From Siphonodentalium dalli (lineage: Eukaryota; Mollusca; Scaphopoda; Gadilida; Siphonodentaliidae), in NCBI GenBank assembly GCA_032622095.1, contig CP136063.1, forward strand, positions 72,021,980-72,085,979: DNA of 64,000 bases, written 5' to 3'. Each line of letters opens with the position of its first letter. Positions within the stretch are counted from its first letter, which is position 1. Shown in pieces: positions 1-11,376 of the stretch. Position numbers and translations under genes: made by a program. Under the pieces are notes generated by a model that did no database searches, had not been told where the DNA came from, and saw only the letters and a list, made by a program, of their open reading frames with translations.

Positions 1-501
1 TACACATGAAAACGTGACAATTTTGTAAACAATTAAATTGAGTTGGTTAAAATAAATTAAGAAAAATTTATAAATTGAGCTTTCCTTAGCGCTCCAACAG
101 TTTTGCCGGCAGCATGAAATTTCTCATCAATTGTAATACAGAAATGTAACTATCCCATCGAGGAAATGTGCTAAATTATCTCGTTTTGGCCACACAATTC
201 GTGTACAGATGCCAGTTTGGTTATTTCATACTGTGTCAAATTGATCGAGTTTAGCAGCCATAAATGTCCACGACTGTCATCAATAAACAGGGTGGCTCCT
301 GTAAATAATCAGTATTAAAGAACCAATTTTATAATCAGAACGTTCGTGCCACGTCATTTGTATTACAAACAAACCAGCAGTCTGAGGCAATTATGATGCA
401 TATGTTTGCCTTGTTTTTTTCTATTTTCGATAAATCTGTACGATTTGCTATGGCGCTTCAAACGACATATAAAAAAATAAATAAAAGTGATGTTATATCC
501 A
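1..501. other. AT-rich stretch, no gene seen
   Basis: I see no coding signal, splice-bounded exon or clear repeat here. It ends at the start of a dispersed repeat shared with 49.7-50.0 kb. Confidence 0.5.
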
Positions 502-815
502 GGTCACTTAAAGTGATGTGAAACATTCCGGTATGGTGATCAAATAGAAATGTAGAATAATCTTGCTCAAAGTTGTTATTTCTATGAATATTAATCCAAA
601 TTTAAAACACACACCGTCAGACTTATATATTTATTAAATGCAATGCGTATCGATGGCGAAATCATTTGCGTTAGTTTATTGCCGATTGTTGCGTCCCGAA
701 TCGAGATGTAAATATTTACAATCGAGCGTATTTCAGACGGTGTTTTCTATGGAGTTGTATGGTCGATTTCTTTGAGATTTTTGGCGATGTTAGTAGAATG
801 CTACATTCCCCCATT
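502..815 (+). repeat. Dispersed repeat, inverted partner of 49672-49980
   Basis: About 310 bases recur in reverse complement at 49672-49980. Matching blocks include the end CTTTAAGTGATGTGAAACA (with small differences), CCGGTATGGTG-type bases, GAATAATCTTG, the GTAAATATTTAC palindrome and the GTTAGTAGAATG end. The copies are diverged, with many single changes and small indels. There is no long open frame in either copy, so this is a non-coding mobile or dispersed element of unknown class. Confidence 0.75.
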
Positions 816-2355
816 TGACATAGCGCCTGAGTACTAATTTATCAGTTTCATTCACCCAAACAAGTCCATAATATGTCTTTAATTTATCAAGATCAGGGAA
901 TTATCGTGTATACACATGCTGCCTTATATACACGTCAGTGAGCATTGAAACTGAGTTCACCGTTCAGGCTAGTTCGCAAGTTAGGAGTTTGCGATGGTAC
1001 CCGAGAAGATTTGAAAGGGCCGTCAGTCCTCTCCTACAACCCAATTTTGGATGCTTTAATTCCGCTGAAGAGCGTATGTAGGGTGTGTGAGTTTGTAAGT
1101 AGATTACTATCTGCCCATGCATAGTAGGTTTTTGCCTACTGTACATGGGGTGGATGCTACCGCAGCAGGAAGCAAAGCCCCCCCCCCCCCAATCCGAACC
1201 TGGACCGGCGATGAAGACTTACCTTGTTTTCTTATATGAGTTTTGTGTGTCGATATATATATTATTTGGGTGATGAATGGTTGTAGTCTATTGTCCTGTT
1301 TTGTGATTGCATGGACTCCAGTTGACTTAGTCTGTTGTGATCCGGGTTTTTACTCCTGGCTAGTTTCTCATTGGTCTCTAAATTTATATTCTGACACCAG
1401 TTTGCTTCCTCTTGGCATGCACATGCAATATCACAAGGCAGTCTTTTGCGATATCATGAACAAATCTTGGAACCATTTTTTTTTGTTGATAAAACATGGT
1501 ACGCATAACATTGTCAAGAGTTTCATTCATGACATGAGCATAGGACTTACACCGTTTGGAAGTGACGCCCATTCAACCTTAAACGCATCAGCTATTCGAT
1601 GTTTGGGCTGCATAGCTTTGACACGAATGCACGTTTGTAGAATAGTTCTCAGTACATGCTGGCGAAAAACATCATCCGTTGGGGGGCAGTGATTTGGTAT
1701 TAGATTTCCTTAGTATACATATGCGCCCTTAACACACATAGGTTAGGGAATTTGCCTGTATGGCACAACGATGTTAACAGTTAAGTTGATATGTGAAGAA
1801 TATTATTCCCCAACTTGACTGTTACATTGTCACATGTCTCCATGTGTGTACACACACACTTGTCGTATCATCAGCTGCACATGAGGCTTCGATAAAACTC
1901 CGTTTCCCTTACCAAAGAAGAAACTGGTTGTATTACAGTTACTGGATGTGTGTAGAAACCGCATCATTTTTGTTTCCGACAAACTGTTTACATGTACAAT
2001 ACAGGGCATAGCATGGGATATAACAGTTTCTTGTTTATATAAATTTCCTCTCAGTTCATTGATCTGTTCGGCGAAAGTATGTCGAACTCCATTTATTGAT
2101 ACAAGTATACCGTTCCTCAAAAAAGTTACATCTCAGTTTCACCAGTGCTTCATATACCCTCATATTTGCGTTTAATGACTAATAGTAACCTTTGTCTGGT
2201 ATGACTTTGCTTTCTAGTAGAAGCTTCCCAGATACAAATAGATCATTCAGACCAGAACCACTAATTGAGGCACTATTACCAAAATAGTCAAAGAATTAGT
2301 TTGCTAAATTATTAGGGTTCTTGTGGGCCTACAGTGTAGCCGATTTCACTTACAG
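816..2355. other. No supported gene; poly-C run
   Basis: Open frames of up to 149 codons exist (1243-1692 +) but have no recognisable domain and overlap frames on the other strand. A homopolymer of C lies near 1178-1190. I see nothing else I can name. Confidence 0.45.
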
Positions 2356-2618
2356 CTTCATCCTGGGTGCATGACAGCGTTGTGTGTCATCTGCAAATGA
2401 TGACTTGCTTCCATGCAGATGTGCAATACTTCCCGTACCACTTGAAGATCTGTTGGTGGTTTGCGTATGAATGGAAAATACACAATAGCTGTAACCGCGC
2501 CATTTTTCTCGGAAATAGCTGCATTAAACGCCTTTCGCCCTGGGAAATCTAGCTCAACTTCAAGACATTTGATTGGACAAAGGCGCGAGATGCTGCAACA
2601 CAATTTTAGGTTAGGCAT
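2356..2618 (-). pseudogene. Fragment of a transposon-like protein family (tentative)
   Basis: The minus strand reads through about 86 codons. The segment KCLEVELDFPGRKAF, then YFPFIRKPPTDLQVVREVL and CMEASHHLQMTHNAV, resembles from memory a multi-copy family of uncharacterised proteins in molluscs and cnidarians. In that family a 'PFI..PPT....V..VL......' segment precedes a '..TFD.A' segment. No start, end or splice site is clear, so this is at best a partial and probably dead copy. The piece at 13402-13632 may derive from the N-terminal part of the same family. The assignment is from memory and needs a profile search. Confidence 0.35.
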
Positions 2619-2961
2619 AACTGGTTCTTGTTTTTGGAGACGCCATCTTTCTTTCAGAAACGCCCATGCACCCTTTCATCTGCATAATCTGTGTGCAACT
2701 GACCAGCGTTGTTGTCTATTCGACTTTCGAGACTTGTTCTCAGAGTTATTGCTGACAGTACTAAACCTATACGCCCGCCATGTAACTGTCTTGGCTCAGC
2801 TGGCTAAAACATTACCAAACTAGTCGCGTGCATTATAGAACCACCATTATAGTATACACTCAGAGAAGTCAAGATTGGCGATGACAAACTTTGTAAATCT
2901 ACAATTGATCGAGGGAAGCGATGTATTTCAGTCAGCTATTTCATCCAGTATCTTGAGTAGT
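2619..2961. other. No gene seen
   Basis: Spacer between a possible transposon-protein fragment and the family A inverted-repeat element. A frame at 2461-2823 (+) is open but overlaps the more protein-like minus frame and has no domain. Confidence 0.4.
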
Positions 2962-3349
2962 AACCCAACAGAACGGCCCTGTGCCAATGCATTCTCTTAT
3001 ATATGCGAGTCGACCATAGGTCGCCTCGCATATATAAGAGAATGCATTGGCTTAATACATTAAAAATTATAAAATTGTTAAAGAATGTAAGAAAAAATGG
3101 TATAAAGTGTTAAAAACAGTTTTTTTAGGCCAATGCATTCTCTTATATATGCGAGGCTACCTATGGTCGACTCGCATATATAAGAGAATGCATTGGCACA
3201 GGGCATAACTGTAACTATCACAATGTGGTCAATGAGCCGGTTCCAATGATATCCATATTTGTATGGTTTTATTGAGACAGACCCAAGATAATTTAGGCTG
3301 TTGCAGCTTTATTTGGCCGGTTTTGGCCGGTTTGTTGGGTAAAGGGTTA
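2962..3349 (-). mobile_element. TTAA-type MITE, family A, copy 1
   Basis: About 388 bp, in the opposite orientation to the copies at 30218 and 59633. The right end reads TGTTGGGTAAAGGGTTAT. The left end has lost part of the terminal repeat (TAACCCAACAGAACGG). Inside are two long hairpins, each starting GCCAATGCATTCTCTTATAT and ending in its complement, at about 2983-3055 and 3129-3198. The hairpin loops differ slightly (GTCGACCATAGGTCGCCTC against GGCTACCTATGGTCGACTC). No coding capacity; it would depend on a transposase supplied elsewhere. The CCCTTT end and TTAA flank of the better copies suggest piggyBac-type mobilisation. Confidence 0.85.
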
Positions 3350-4289
3350 TAATATAAGGGTTGTAAAATTTCGCTGCAGTTCAGCATGGCTATTGTATAA
3401 CCAGAGCCTGTTACTCTCGTTTTGCGGTATACGTAAACTGCAAGTCCCACATGTTGTGGTGATAGGGTATCAATAGCAGGGTAATTAACATCAATGGTAA
3501 TATTGATGACTATGCTGGGTTGAGATCGGACATGTTGGTAAGTACTTTCAGCTATAATAGCTCAGCCATATTCACCAACGTTGTCAAAGCTTGTGTCAGA
3601 AAATAACAGGAAGCAAACAAGTTATATATGCTGACTGGCACCGTCAACAAGGCTTGATCATACATGTATGTGACGTCCCATGTTTCTTCGTTCTCATCTT
3701 TTGGGCGACTCTGTGTTTCTCTAAATTCAGATTTGATAATTTTAGCAAACCGAAACAATATTACCATATTTCCGACTAAATCCTGAAAAATTACTGTGGT
3801 CAATTACTTTGGGCATTACTGTACATCATCATTGCCGATGTTGGAAAATAATTTTCATCAATATCTTTTTAGTATGTGTCCAGGCCTTCACAATATCTGA
3901 TGGGGATAGGCTCGGTGGGCTTAACAACTCGGGATCTCTAATGTCTTGGGTATAAACGCAATATATTATCCAAAGTGGTCTACAAATCGTGTTTTGACAC
4001 TGGATGTGCGATGGTTATACACTTCTTATATCTAGTCCAGCATGAGAAAGATGTAATCGGTACAGGTCCAGTGACTTAGGGTGTCAAGGTTCCTCTCATA
4101 TGTTCGGAAAAGTGATGGTGAGGAGAATGAGCCGTCCTTACTGTGGGGAATAATATCATATTTTATTGTATACCTCCCTGTAGGAGAAGAATATATACAT
4201 ACATGGAAATATATATTATACAGCAAATGGAGAAAATTAAGAGAACAGAATCGTTGCGTGGATGATTGTATGCGTCATGTCTTGAAGCG
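3350..4289. other. No gene seen; contains one fold-back remnant
   Basis: Apart from the short remnant at 3763-3823, I see no repeat or coding exon here. Open frames at 3552-3803 and 4032-4299 are on opposing strands and lack domains. Confidence 0.4.
3763..3823. repeat. Remnant half of the family C fold-back element
   Basis: The bases ATATTTCCGACTAAATCCTG, then GGGCATTACTGTAC about 30 bases later, match one arm of the palindromic element at 50840-51031 and 54810-55026. The other arm is missing. Confidence 0.7.
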
Positions 4290-4825
4290 ACCCATGTGAA
4301 AGCGATTTTTGTTTTTGGGCAAAGACATATTTATTTACACACAAGGTAATTATTACTGCATCAGATGACACATGCCATAAATGAAGTGAGCCAGGTCGAG
4401 AATTATAATTTCTATATTGCTGTCAAGTTCGGCAGGTGAGTTAATTTGCTCACCACCAAAAGCAGGGCTAACAGAGACATGTGATCTCTAGAATCAAAGT
4501 ACAGAAAGGTCGAGAGACCAACCTGATCCAGAATGTGTTCCCAGAACGAGTTCCGAAGCGCAAGTGAATTGTCTGCTGTACAATAACGAAGGGGGTGTAA
4601 TATGTCATTCTGAATCCCGTTACCACAAGCGCGACACGTGAGATCGTTAGAGAATGTACTTCTGTTGAGCAGTAAAGTGAGATGTTTCAGAGCTTGAGAC
4701 GCGCTAGGGTGCCTTTTCAGCAATGTCCACTGACAGTGTATCATTGTGCACAATGCGAAACAATTTAAGTGAGGTGTCTCGGTCCACTGTAGTTTTCCAT
4801 TGTATAATATTTTTTCTACGGTCAA
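4290..4825 (-). pseudogene. 3' end of a LINE, RT C-terminal region
   Basis: The minus-strand frame 4825-4412 encodes 137 residues typical of the part of a non-LTR retrotransposon protein after the reverse transcriptase. It has a Cys pair then His (TCRACG...DILHPLRYC), matching the C..CG...H....C motif of such elements, then SFWEHILDQVGLSTFLYFDS. Downstream, the 3' end carries GTAAATAAATATGTC, a typical tail and poly-A signal, near 4325-4345. The upstream endonuclease and RT are absent, so this is a 5'-truncated insertion. The fragment at 40860-41107 has a similar WxHxxDQxG...LYLD segment and is probably the same family. Confidence 0.75.
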
Positions 4826-6290
4826 AAGACGACTGTATCATAACAACGACAATAACTCAAGAAGTTAAACATAAGCAACTGAAAACGATTGGGAACGGTA
4901 ATAAACCAAATAAGGCGGACCCCATATGTTTTGAATTGGGTATATACTTCATATTTCTTGCGACATGGCAAATTTCCTCTACCATTATCTGGTTTACGTG
5001 CATGTAGGTAGTGCGTGGACGCTGTTTGTTGAGATTTCATTTCTAAAAGTATATACTATTTGATAAGATGGAGTCGTAATGCTTTTTATTGTAGGTTTAG
5101 AGAGATACAAACCAGTCTTTATATCTTAATGCAATAGATAGTCAAGCCCAAACGGACTTCATGGTAATCCAACAAATAACAACGTAACACTCATATTGTT
5201 TAGACCTTAATGCTAATAGTAACACATTACTTTACTTACCTACAATAATGATCATCGTAATCTATTACGTCTCATTTTTAAAGTAATGATAATGGTAATT
5301 TTGATGCAGAAAATGGCAAGTACTAGAAATGGTAATTCTTTACTTTGCAAAGCCAAAGACCCACCCCTGACACTCACCTATTTTTCCGCATTCTACTGAT
5401 CTCAAGTTATATCCAATGAAGAGAATGGTTACGGATGCCACAAGTAAGTTTTTCCACATCTCTTGTCGGCTGTCAACCATCATTAGACAGCAGGGATAAT
5501 TACAATATACTTGTGATGCTAATAACAACAATCAATCTCGTTCCATCCTCGCGTGGCAAGACTTTATACTGTGTCATAATGTCACTAATCAATACACACA
5601 TAACACTCCAATCTGACGAACACGTCAATCATGTCTGGTTTCGACCGTCGCAAGGACTACGGGCATCCAATACGTATGGGGTCTCGTCTTATTCTTTGGT
5701 ATGGAACCCTGACCGATTATGACCATGACCGTAATATACTTTAGAGTATCTTGGGCCATAGGGCAAATTGAGATATTGTGTCAATGTTAGTCGTCCATAG
5801 TCATCCATCGTTGTCATCGAAGTCTATCCAGCATACACTGTGGAAATTGTATGTGTTTTCACAGGATTTGTGCTATTGGCTAATGGCCATTTTGGTGCAG
5901 CCACGATCTTTACTATAGCAGTATAGGCTTTGCTTTCACACTTCCCACACGAGTTACATTTGGTGAACTTCAGTACAGCGACTGAAATCCACCATTCACC
6001 ATCACAATTCTAACCACAATTAATGTTCACGTTTTATGTATAGATGAGGCAGTCAAGTAAAGTCGAATTGCCACTAAAGTATAGCTTAATGAGTAAAGTA
6101 GACATAAGCTATAATTGCATTTTGCCGCAATTTCCGGGTAGGTGCTCAGTAACCGTTACTAAAGAGATATCGGTGGCAAAGTCTCCTGATTTTATAATGA
6201 CCAATGGCACATGGGGGACAAACTTGCAAAGTTTTAAACCTGTGTCACCATTAGAACATAAGCGACACCAAGTTGTTAAACACTAAGGCA
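4826..6290. other. No gene seen
   Basis: The frames here (4723-5040, 5340-5722, 6044-6286) are short, overlap on opposite strands and show no domain. The last 250 bases could be 5' untranslated sequence of the LINE that starts coding at 6324, but I cannot place its 5' end. Confidence 0.4.
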
Positions 6291-6323
6291 TACTGTTTGT
6301 AAAAAAGCTCGTGTTTTATCACA

Positions 6324-7520
6324 ATGCTAATTCAAGAATCTATAGCGAGTTTACTGAGGGCTCTAACAGAAAAACTTAATTCTATCTTGAAACAAGCTTC
6401 TGACGTGCACTCAAATCCCGGTCCATCCTTATCGGACACTAAAAATGATACAAAACTATCACTAATGTGTCTGAACATTCAAAGTATAAGACCCAAACTT
6501 GACATTTTGTCCGCTGAGATAGGAAGCTATGATATTGCAGCTTTTACAGAAACTTGGATCTCAGACGAAATACAAGACTCCGAAATTCTTATTCCTGGTT
6601 TCTACGCACCCGAGAGACTTAACCGTACATGTCATGGAGGTGGTATCGCTGTATATGTATCTAACTCACTATATTTTAAAAGACGCAGGGACTTAGAAAT
6701 AACATGTATAGAGTGTGTATGGATTGAGGTAGTAACCCCTCCAGAACGATTTCTGCTTGGCACTTTTTATAGACCCCCCCCCCCCCCCGAGTCGCCAACT
6801 GCATTATGGGAAAAAATCTTTTCATGGATTGATATGTCAACGGACGACAAAAACCTATCACATGTGGTGGTCACAGGAGATTTTAACTCCAATGTTTTAG
6901 AAAAAGAGACAATACCGGCAAGATATATTCGACAGAAAATTGGATTAGCACAAATTATCAAAGACCCGACATATTTTACCGAGACCTCCTCCTCTCTCCT
7001 TGACTTATTCGTGACAAATAAACCACATCTTGTCGAATCATGGGAAGTTTTAGATCCTTTTTTGCTGACTCGCTTTCACTGTCCCATACTAGTAAAATTA
7101 AGTTTAAATAAAGTGAAATCGAGTCGTGTCATCAAACGGAGAGTCTGGAACTACGATGCTGCAGACTTTACTGCAATGAACAACGAACTCGAACAATGGA
7201 ATTATAAATTGGACCTGTCTAAAATAGACTTCACACGAATACCAAGAACACTTACAGAGAAATTATCGAAATTAGCTTCAAAACATATACCGAACAAAAT
7301 TGCTACTATACGATACGATGAGCCCACCTGGATGACATGCCAAATTCGAAGACTTATTAGACAGAGACGTCGCCTTTATTCAAATGCAAAAAGAAAGAAA
7401 AACGACCAGTCATGGCCAAAATATAAGAATAAGAGAAATGCGGTGATATCGTGTATAAGAAGTGCCAAGCAAAACTTAATAAAAAAAAACCCAGTCTATA
7501 CTGGGAAACTGCCTTACTGA
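6324..7520 (+). pseudogene. LINE ORF: N-terminus and AP-like endonuclease
   Basis: This is a 398-residue open frame. After a 2A-like motif (residues 27-34) comes an exonuclease/endonuclease/phosphatase-fold domain of the APE type at about residues 47-255. Recognisable motifs are LMCLNIQSIRPK (start of the fold), FTETWIS (catalytic Glu), GGIAVYVSN, GTFYRPP, GDFNSNV (catalytic Asp/Asn) and LDLFVTN. The expected late SDH-type catalytic motif is replaced by TRFHCPIL, so the copy may be catalytically weakened as well as frameshifted. A basic linker (RRLIRQRRRLY) follows. The frame breaks at an A homopolymer near 7482-7490, and the protein continues in another frame. A run of about 12 C at 6776-6788 encodes a proline stretch and is another slippage site. 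Confidence 0.88.
6402..6425 (+). other. 2A-like motif DVHSNPGP in the LINE N-terminus
   Basis: Codons 27-34 read D-V-H-S-N-P-G-P. Viral and some LINE 2A peptides use D-V/I-E-x-N-P-G-P to make the ribosome skip the Gly-Pro bond. Here the Glu is His, as in many LINE N-termini with the 'GDVHPNPGP' form, so skipping activity is uncertain. The short leader before it is Leu-rich (IASLLRALTEKLNSILK), as in reported LINE 2A contexts. Confidence 0.6.
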
Positions 7521-7523
7521 ATC

Positions 7524-8940
7524 TTCGCTCTGGTGGAAGGCTCTAAACCGACTCAAGGGCCCCGAGAAAAAAAGTATACCAGCACTGAAATATAATGACA
7601 ACATTGTAACAGCTAACGCGTCGAAAGCTGAAATATTTAACAATTATTTCGCTTCGATATCATCTCTTCCCAATGAAAACACAATTGACTTATGAAATGA
7701 GCCCACGCATATGGAAACACTGTGCATCCTCGCTGGCTGCCCCATTGGAATTTGTTTTCAATAAACCAATTGAAAAATCATTCTTCCCATCTGAATGGAA
7801 AATTGCAAATGTCTGTCCCATTTATAAGAAAGACGACCCTAGTGAACCCTCAAATTATCGCCCAGTTTCTTTACTTTGTTGCTTGTCAAACTTTTTCGAA
7901 AAGTGTATCTACTCTCACTTGAATTCATACTTCAGGTCCAACAACCTCCTAACAAATCTTCAGTCAGGATTCACCCCTAATGACAGCACAGTCTTTCTGT
8001 TAACAGACGTCTATCAGTATATAATATCTTCACTTGATAGCGGTAAATAAATTAGATTCCTGTTCTGCGACGTTAGCAATGCTTTTGATAAGGTATGGCA
8101 CCGCGGTCTTATGTTTAAACTCAAAAGTATGGGAATTATCGGCGCGACATAGGATCTTCTGGAAAAGTACTTAGATAATAGACAGCAGCGAGTATTTGTT
8201 TCCAATTCCAATTCAAGCTTGAAGAGTGTCTCAGCTGGTGTGCCCCAGGGATCCATACTTTGCCCTCTTCTATTTTTAGTCTACATAATATTAACGACAT
8301 TGTAGAAAATGTGACGAGTAATATAAGGCTTTTTGCTGACGATACGTCTCTATATCTTTCGATCGAAGACCCCATATTGGCCGCAGTTATTAACAACGAC
8401 ATCAGGTTGTTATTCGAGTGGTCGCAAAAATGTCAAGTTAAATTCAATCCCATCAAAACAGAGTCACTTCTGATATCATGGAAGACCAACGCTATCGACC
8501 ACCCACCACTTCAGATGTTTGGGCAGAATATTGAAGAAATTGAAACACATAAGCACCTAGGTCTAACTTTTAATGGGGATGGTACCTGGCATGATCATAT
8601 AACTGATATTGAAAATCGAGCTGCAATTCGACTTTATATACTGAGGAAGTATAAATTCATTTTGGACAGGAGAACCCTCGAACGTATATACTTATCTTAC
8701 ATCCGCCCAGTAATGGAATATGCTTCATCAGTATGGGATAATTGTACAGATGAGGATTCAGGCCATCCCGAAGACATCCAATACGAAGTCGCGCGATTGG
8801 TCACAGGGGCAACTAGAAGCTGTAGTAAGGAATCTTTATTGCGGGAAACCGGCTGGGACACACTTTCGAGGAGAAGAGAAAAAGCAAAACTTATTCAATT
8901 TTTCAAAATGATTAAGCGAGACACGCCTCCTTACTTATAA
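7524..8940 (+). pseudogene. LINE reverse transcriptase region, broken
   Basis: In a frame shifted from the endonuclease, 7524-7693 reads ...WWKALNRLKG... and ...SKAEIFNNYFASISSLP, the usual bridge to the RT. The bridge stops at TGA near 7693. About 50 expected residues seem to be missing there, and RT resumes at 7697 with FVFNKPIEKSFFPSEWKIANVCPIYKK, split only for display. It continues with [38 protein letters not shown] and LFADDTSLYLS; the catalytic FADD is at 8332-8343. Damage: TAA at 8048, TAG at 8150, and a small insertion frameshift near 8285-8292. The thumb region runs to 8938 (RRREKAKLIQFFKM). Confidence 0.88.
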
Positions 8941-9460
8941 ACGCTTGTCCCTCCGGTATCTGGAAGCCAAACCAATTACGATTTCAGACAAAAAGGCCTC
9001 AGGCGCCCCCGTTTTTTGCGACAAGATATGAAAATTCATTCCTGCCAGCCACCGTAAAACTATGGAATAGCCTTCCACCAGAAGCGAAAAGTTGTGACAC
9101 AGTATCAAAATTCAAGAGATATATCTCCAAAAATCACAATAGCATACCATCATATTGTTATACAACGTTTACAAGACCAAGTCAAATCTACATGTACCAC
9201 TGTCATCTGAGAACCTACTGCAGTAACTTGAAATATGATCTGTTTTGTAACCACCTAAATAATAATCCATTCTGCGATTGTGGGGAACCAGAGACCGCCG
9301 AACATTTTGTTTTACTTCACTGTCCAATTTACAAAAAAAAGAGAGAGATAACTGTTTTGTGGGTCCTATATTATGACATTAAATGTGAACACTTTACTTA
9401 ATGGGTCGGTTAATTCAACGTACATTTTCATGTCACTCCAAAAATTCATAGATAACTTAT
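8941..9460 (+). pseudogene. LINE C-terminal domain with Cys/His motif
   Basis: After the stop at 8938, homology continues through a frameshift near 9050. NSLPPEAKSCDTVSKFKRYI is followed by YHCHLRTYCSNLKYDL and the motif CDCGEPETAEHFVLLHCPIY at about 9270-9335, a C-x-C-x8-H-x4-C arrangement common at LINE C-termini. The frame then drifts (LQKFIDNLCNPGG is in a different frame at 9430-9470). It is the tail of the element that starts at 6324. Confidence 0.8.
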
Positions 9461-9699
9461 GTAATCCGGGGGGGTCGGACCTGCGGCGATCAGCCGCGGA
9501 TATGCTCGCGGGTGTCTGTGGATCGGACAATTCATCACTCGAGACCAAAATATATCATGAAGCAATTTTATATCGCGGAAATGGCCACCAATAAGCTTAC
9601 TGCCAGATCCCTTTATCTCATATGTATGTTTGTGTATGTTATATATGTATTTATGTGCCTTTTTGAGAAATAAAATATTGTTTACACTAATTAAGGCAA

Positions 9700-10852
9700 A
9701 ATACCAATGAATGATTAGTACACTGGTGTAATTCAATCATTTGTGGTTCTTTTTAAATTGAACGTATATTACATTTTATTGACAAAAGAAAACAATAACA
9801 ATGTATTAGGATCAACAATGGCACATGTAATTAACAATAACATCCTGCAAGACGATTCCATATACAATGACAGTTGTTGTTGGCCATCGCAAATAAAAAC
9901 AAATTGCGGTGTATTAACATATAGCGAAAATATAATAATAACTGAACGCGATCTGTAGTTTAATTTATTTGCGAGTTTGTGCATAGTTTTATTTATCGAC
10001 AGATATAATGCTAATCTGCACAAATCAATCGAATATTGTAATCCAAGTAGCCACTCATTTCGAATAATCAAGCAATATTTTCAAACGTATTTTCTCGCTA
10101 AACTAGCCATGACACAAACCACGGACATGGCCGACATAATTCGTTTCAGAAACGCCACCCACCCATTTGATTGCATATTTGTATTAAAAATAATTAATAT
10201 ATATTCTAATAGTTTGCAGGTATATATTATATACGCGTATGGTTCGTATGGGGATGGTTGTTTGGTTTGGCGTTTGTAATTCCGTGGGTACATTATATAA
10301 CATATATCATTGTATCTTTGTTCTTGGTCATACCTATTGATGTATAATTATACAGGTGCCTGTTGTAGTTGAAATTAAGAATGTATTTGATTGAGATTGT
10401 ATGGTATGTTATAAAGTATCACTTACAAAAAGGTCAGAATAAATAATACAGCAAAACAGATTACTTTGATTTCCCCCATGCACTGATTGATGTGCATTTA
10501 ATGTCATCACCCACAGGCAGTGGCATAGACACAAACGTACAACCTGGTTATTCCACTTTCTTCTCGTCAAAGGTATTTTATTCTATTATAGCGTGAGACG
10601 TTTGAACTCAATTTTTGATGATTGGCCCTTGGCCCCCTGTCGACTATAACTCAATGTTTACGGGCGAACTCGATATGCAATCCGGGTAGGGCACCATCCA
10701 ATACAAAACAACACCCGCTGACTTAAAAGAGTTCACCCGCAGAGGCGTGAACAGATTCCGAAGAAAAGTAAAAAGTGACAAGAGATCGGTACATTTGTTC
10801 AACCCTGTATACCATGCACCCAAGAATTAGCTATCAAATGTTAACAATTTTC
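9700..10852. other. No gene seen
   Basis: AT-rich sequence with short frames on both strands (9743-10293) that lack domains. I recognise no repeat here. Confidence 0.4.
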
Positions 10853-11285
10853 GATGAAAAAATGGCCACCGGCAGCCATCTTGGGTTTTACTCTTTGCAT
10901 GACTAAATCCTCATCCTCATCCTTATTTGATGATCACCAAACTTACTACGAATCTTCGGGGTGACCTCTAGATAGGAGTCTCCTATCTTGATCGACATTT
11001 TTTGAAAAACATGGCCGCCAGCGGCCATCTTGGGATTTACTCTTTGTATGACTAAATAATTTGGCGCACCCTACAGACAACACCACTCACTCGATCATCA
11101 GAAAACTTCATATGTATCTTCAGGGTGACCTCTAGATGGGAGCCTCCTATTTTGACCGAAATTCGTTGAAAAACGCGGCCATCTTGGAATATTACTATTT
11201 GTATGACAACATGCCTTGGCGCACCATGCATACCATATCCCTCATCGGATCATGACCATACTGTATATGGATCTTCAACGTGACT
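10853..11285. repeat. Three diverged tandem units of about 145 bp
   Basis: Each unit holds AAAAA(A/C)(A/G)TGGCC...GGCCATCTTGGG, then TTTACTCTTTG.ATGACTAAA, then ATCTTC(G/A)GGGTGACCTC and TAGAT(A/G)GGAG.CTCCTAT. Starts are near 10856, 11008 and 11167. The last unit is cut short after the GTGACTTCTTC segment. The pattern is a decayed tandem array, or an element with internal repeats; no coding frame runs through it. Confidence 0.75.
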
Positions 11286-11376
11286 TCTTCTTTATCATTC
11301 ATTTCATTGCTAAGCAAAAAATTCAATCCTCCCAAGTTGAGCTACAGTATCATTGACACTTGCATTTATATCGTTT
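11286..11376. repeat. Repeat segment shared with 31669-31775
   Basis: CTTCTTTATcATTC.TTTCATTGCT.AGCAA, then TTGAGCTACA....CATTGACA, recur in the same order at 31669-31775. In both places a '(C)CTCATC.GATCA' block lies upstream (11255 and 31545). It appears to be the 3' part of the same dispersed element as the tandem units at 10853-11285. Confidence 0.65.

Larger units (their letters stand above)
6324..9690 (+). mobile_element. Near full-length non-LTR retrotransposon (LINE), inactive
   Basis: Endonuclease, reverse transcriptase and a C-terminal Cys/His segment follow in the right order on one strand over about 3.4 kb. The element copies itself by target-primed reverse transcription. Several frameshifts, two in-frame stops and a small internal deletion make this copy inactive. 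An AATAAAATATTG sequence near 9669 may be its 3' end. The protein order and motifs fit the broad CR1/Jockey/L2 group, but I cannot fix the clade by eye. Target-site duplications were not found. Confidence 0.9.

Noticed and set aside
1243-1692. 149-codon plus frame as a gene
   Set aside because: No domain, no splice or start context, and opposite-strand frames overlap it.
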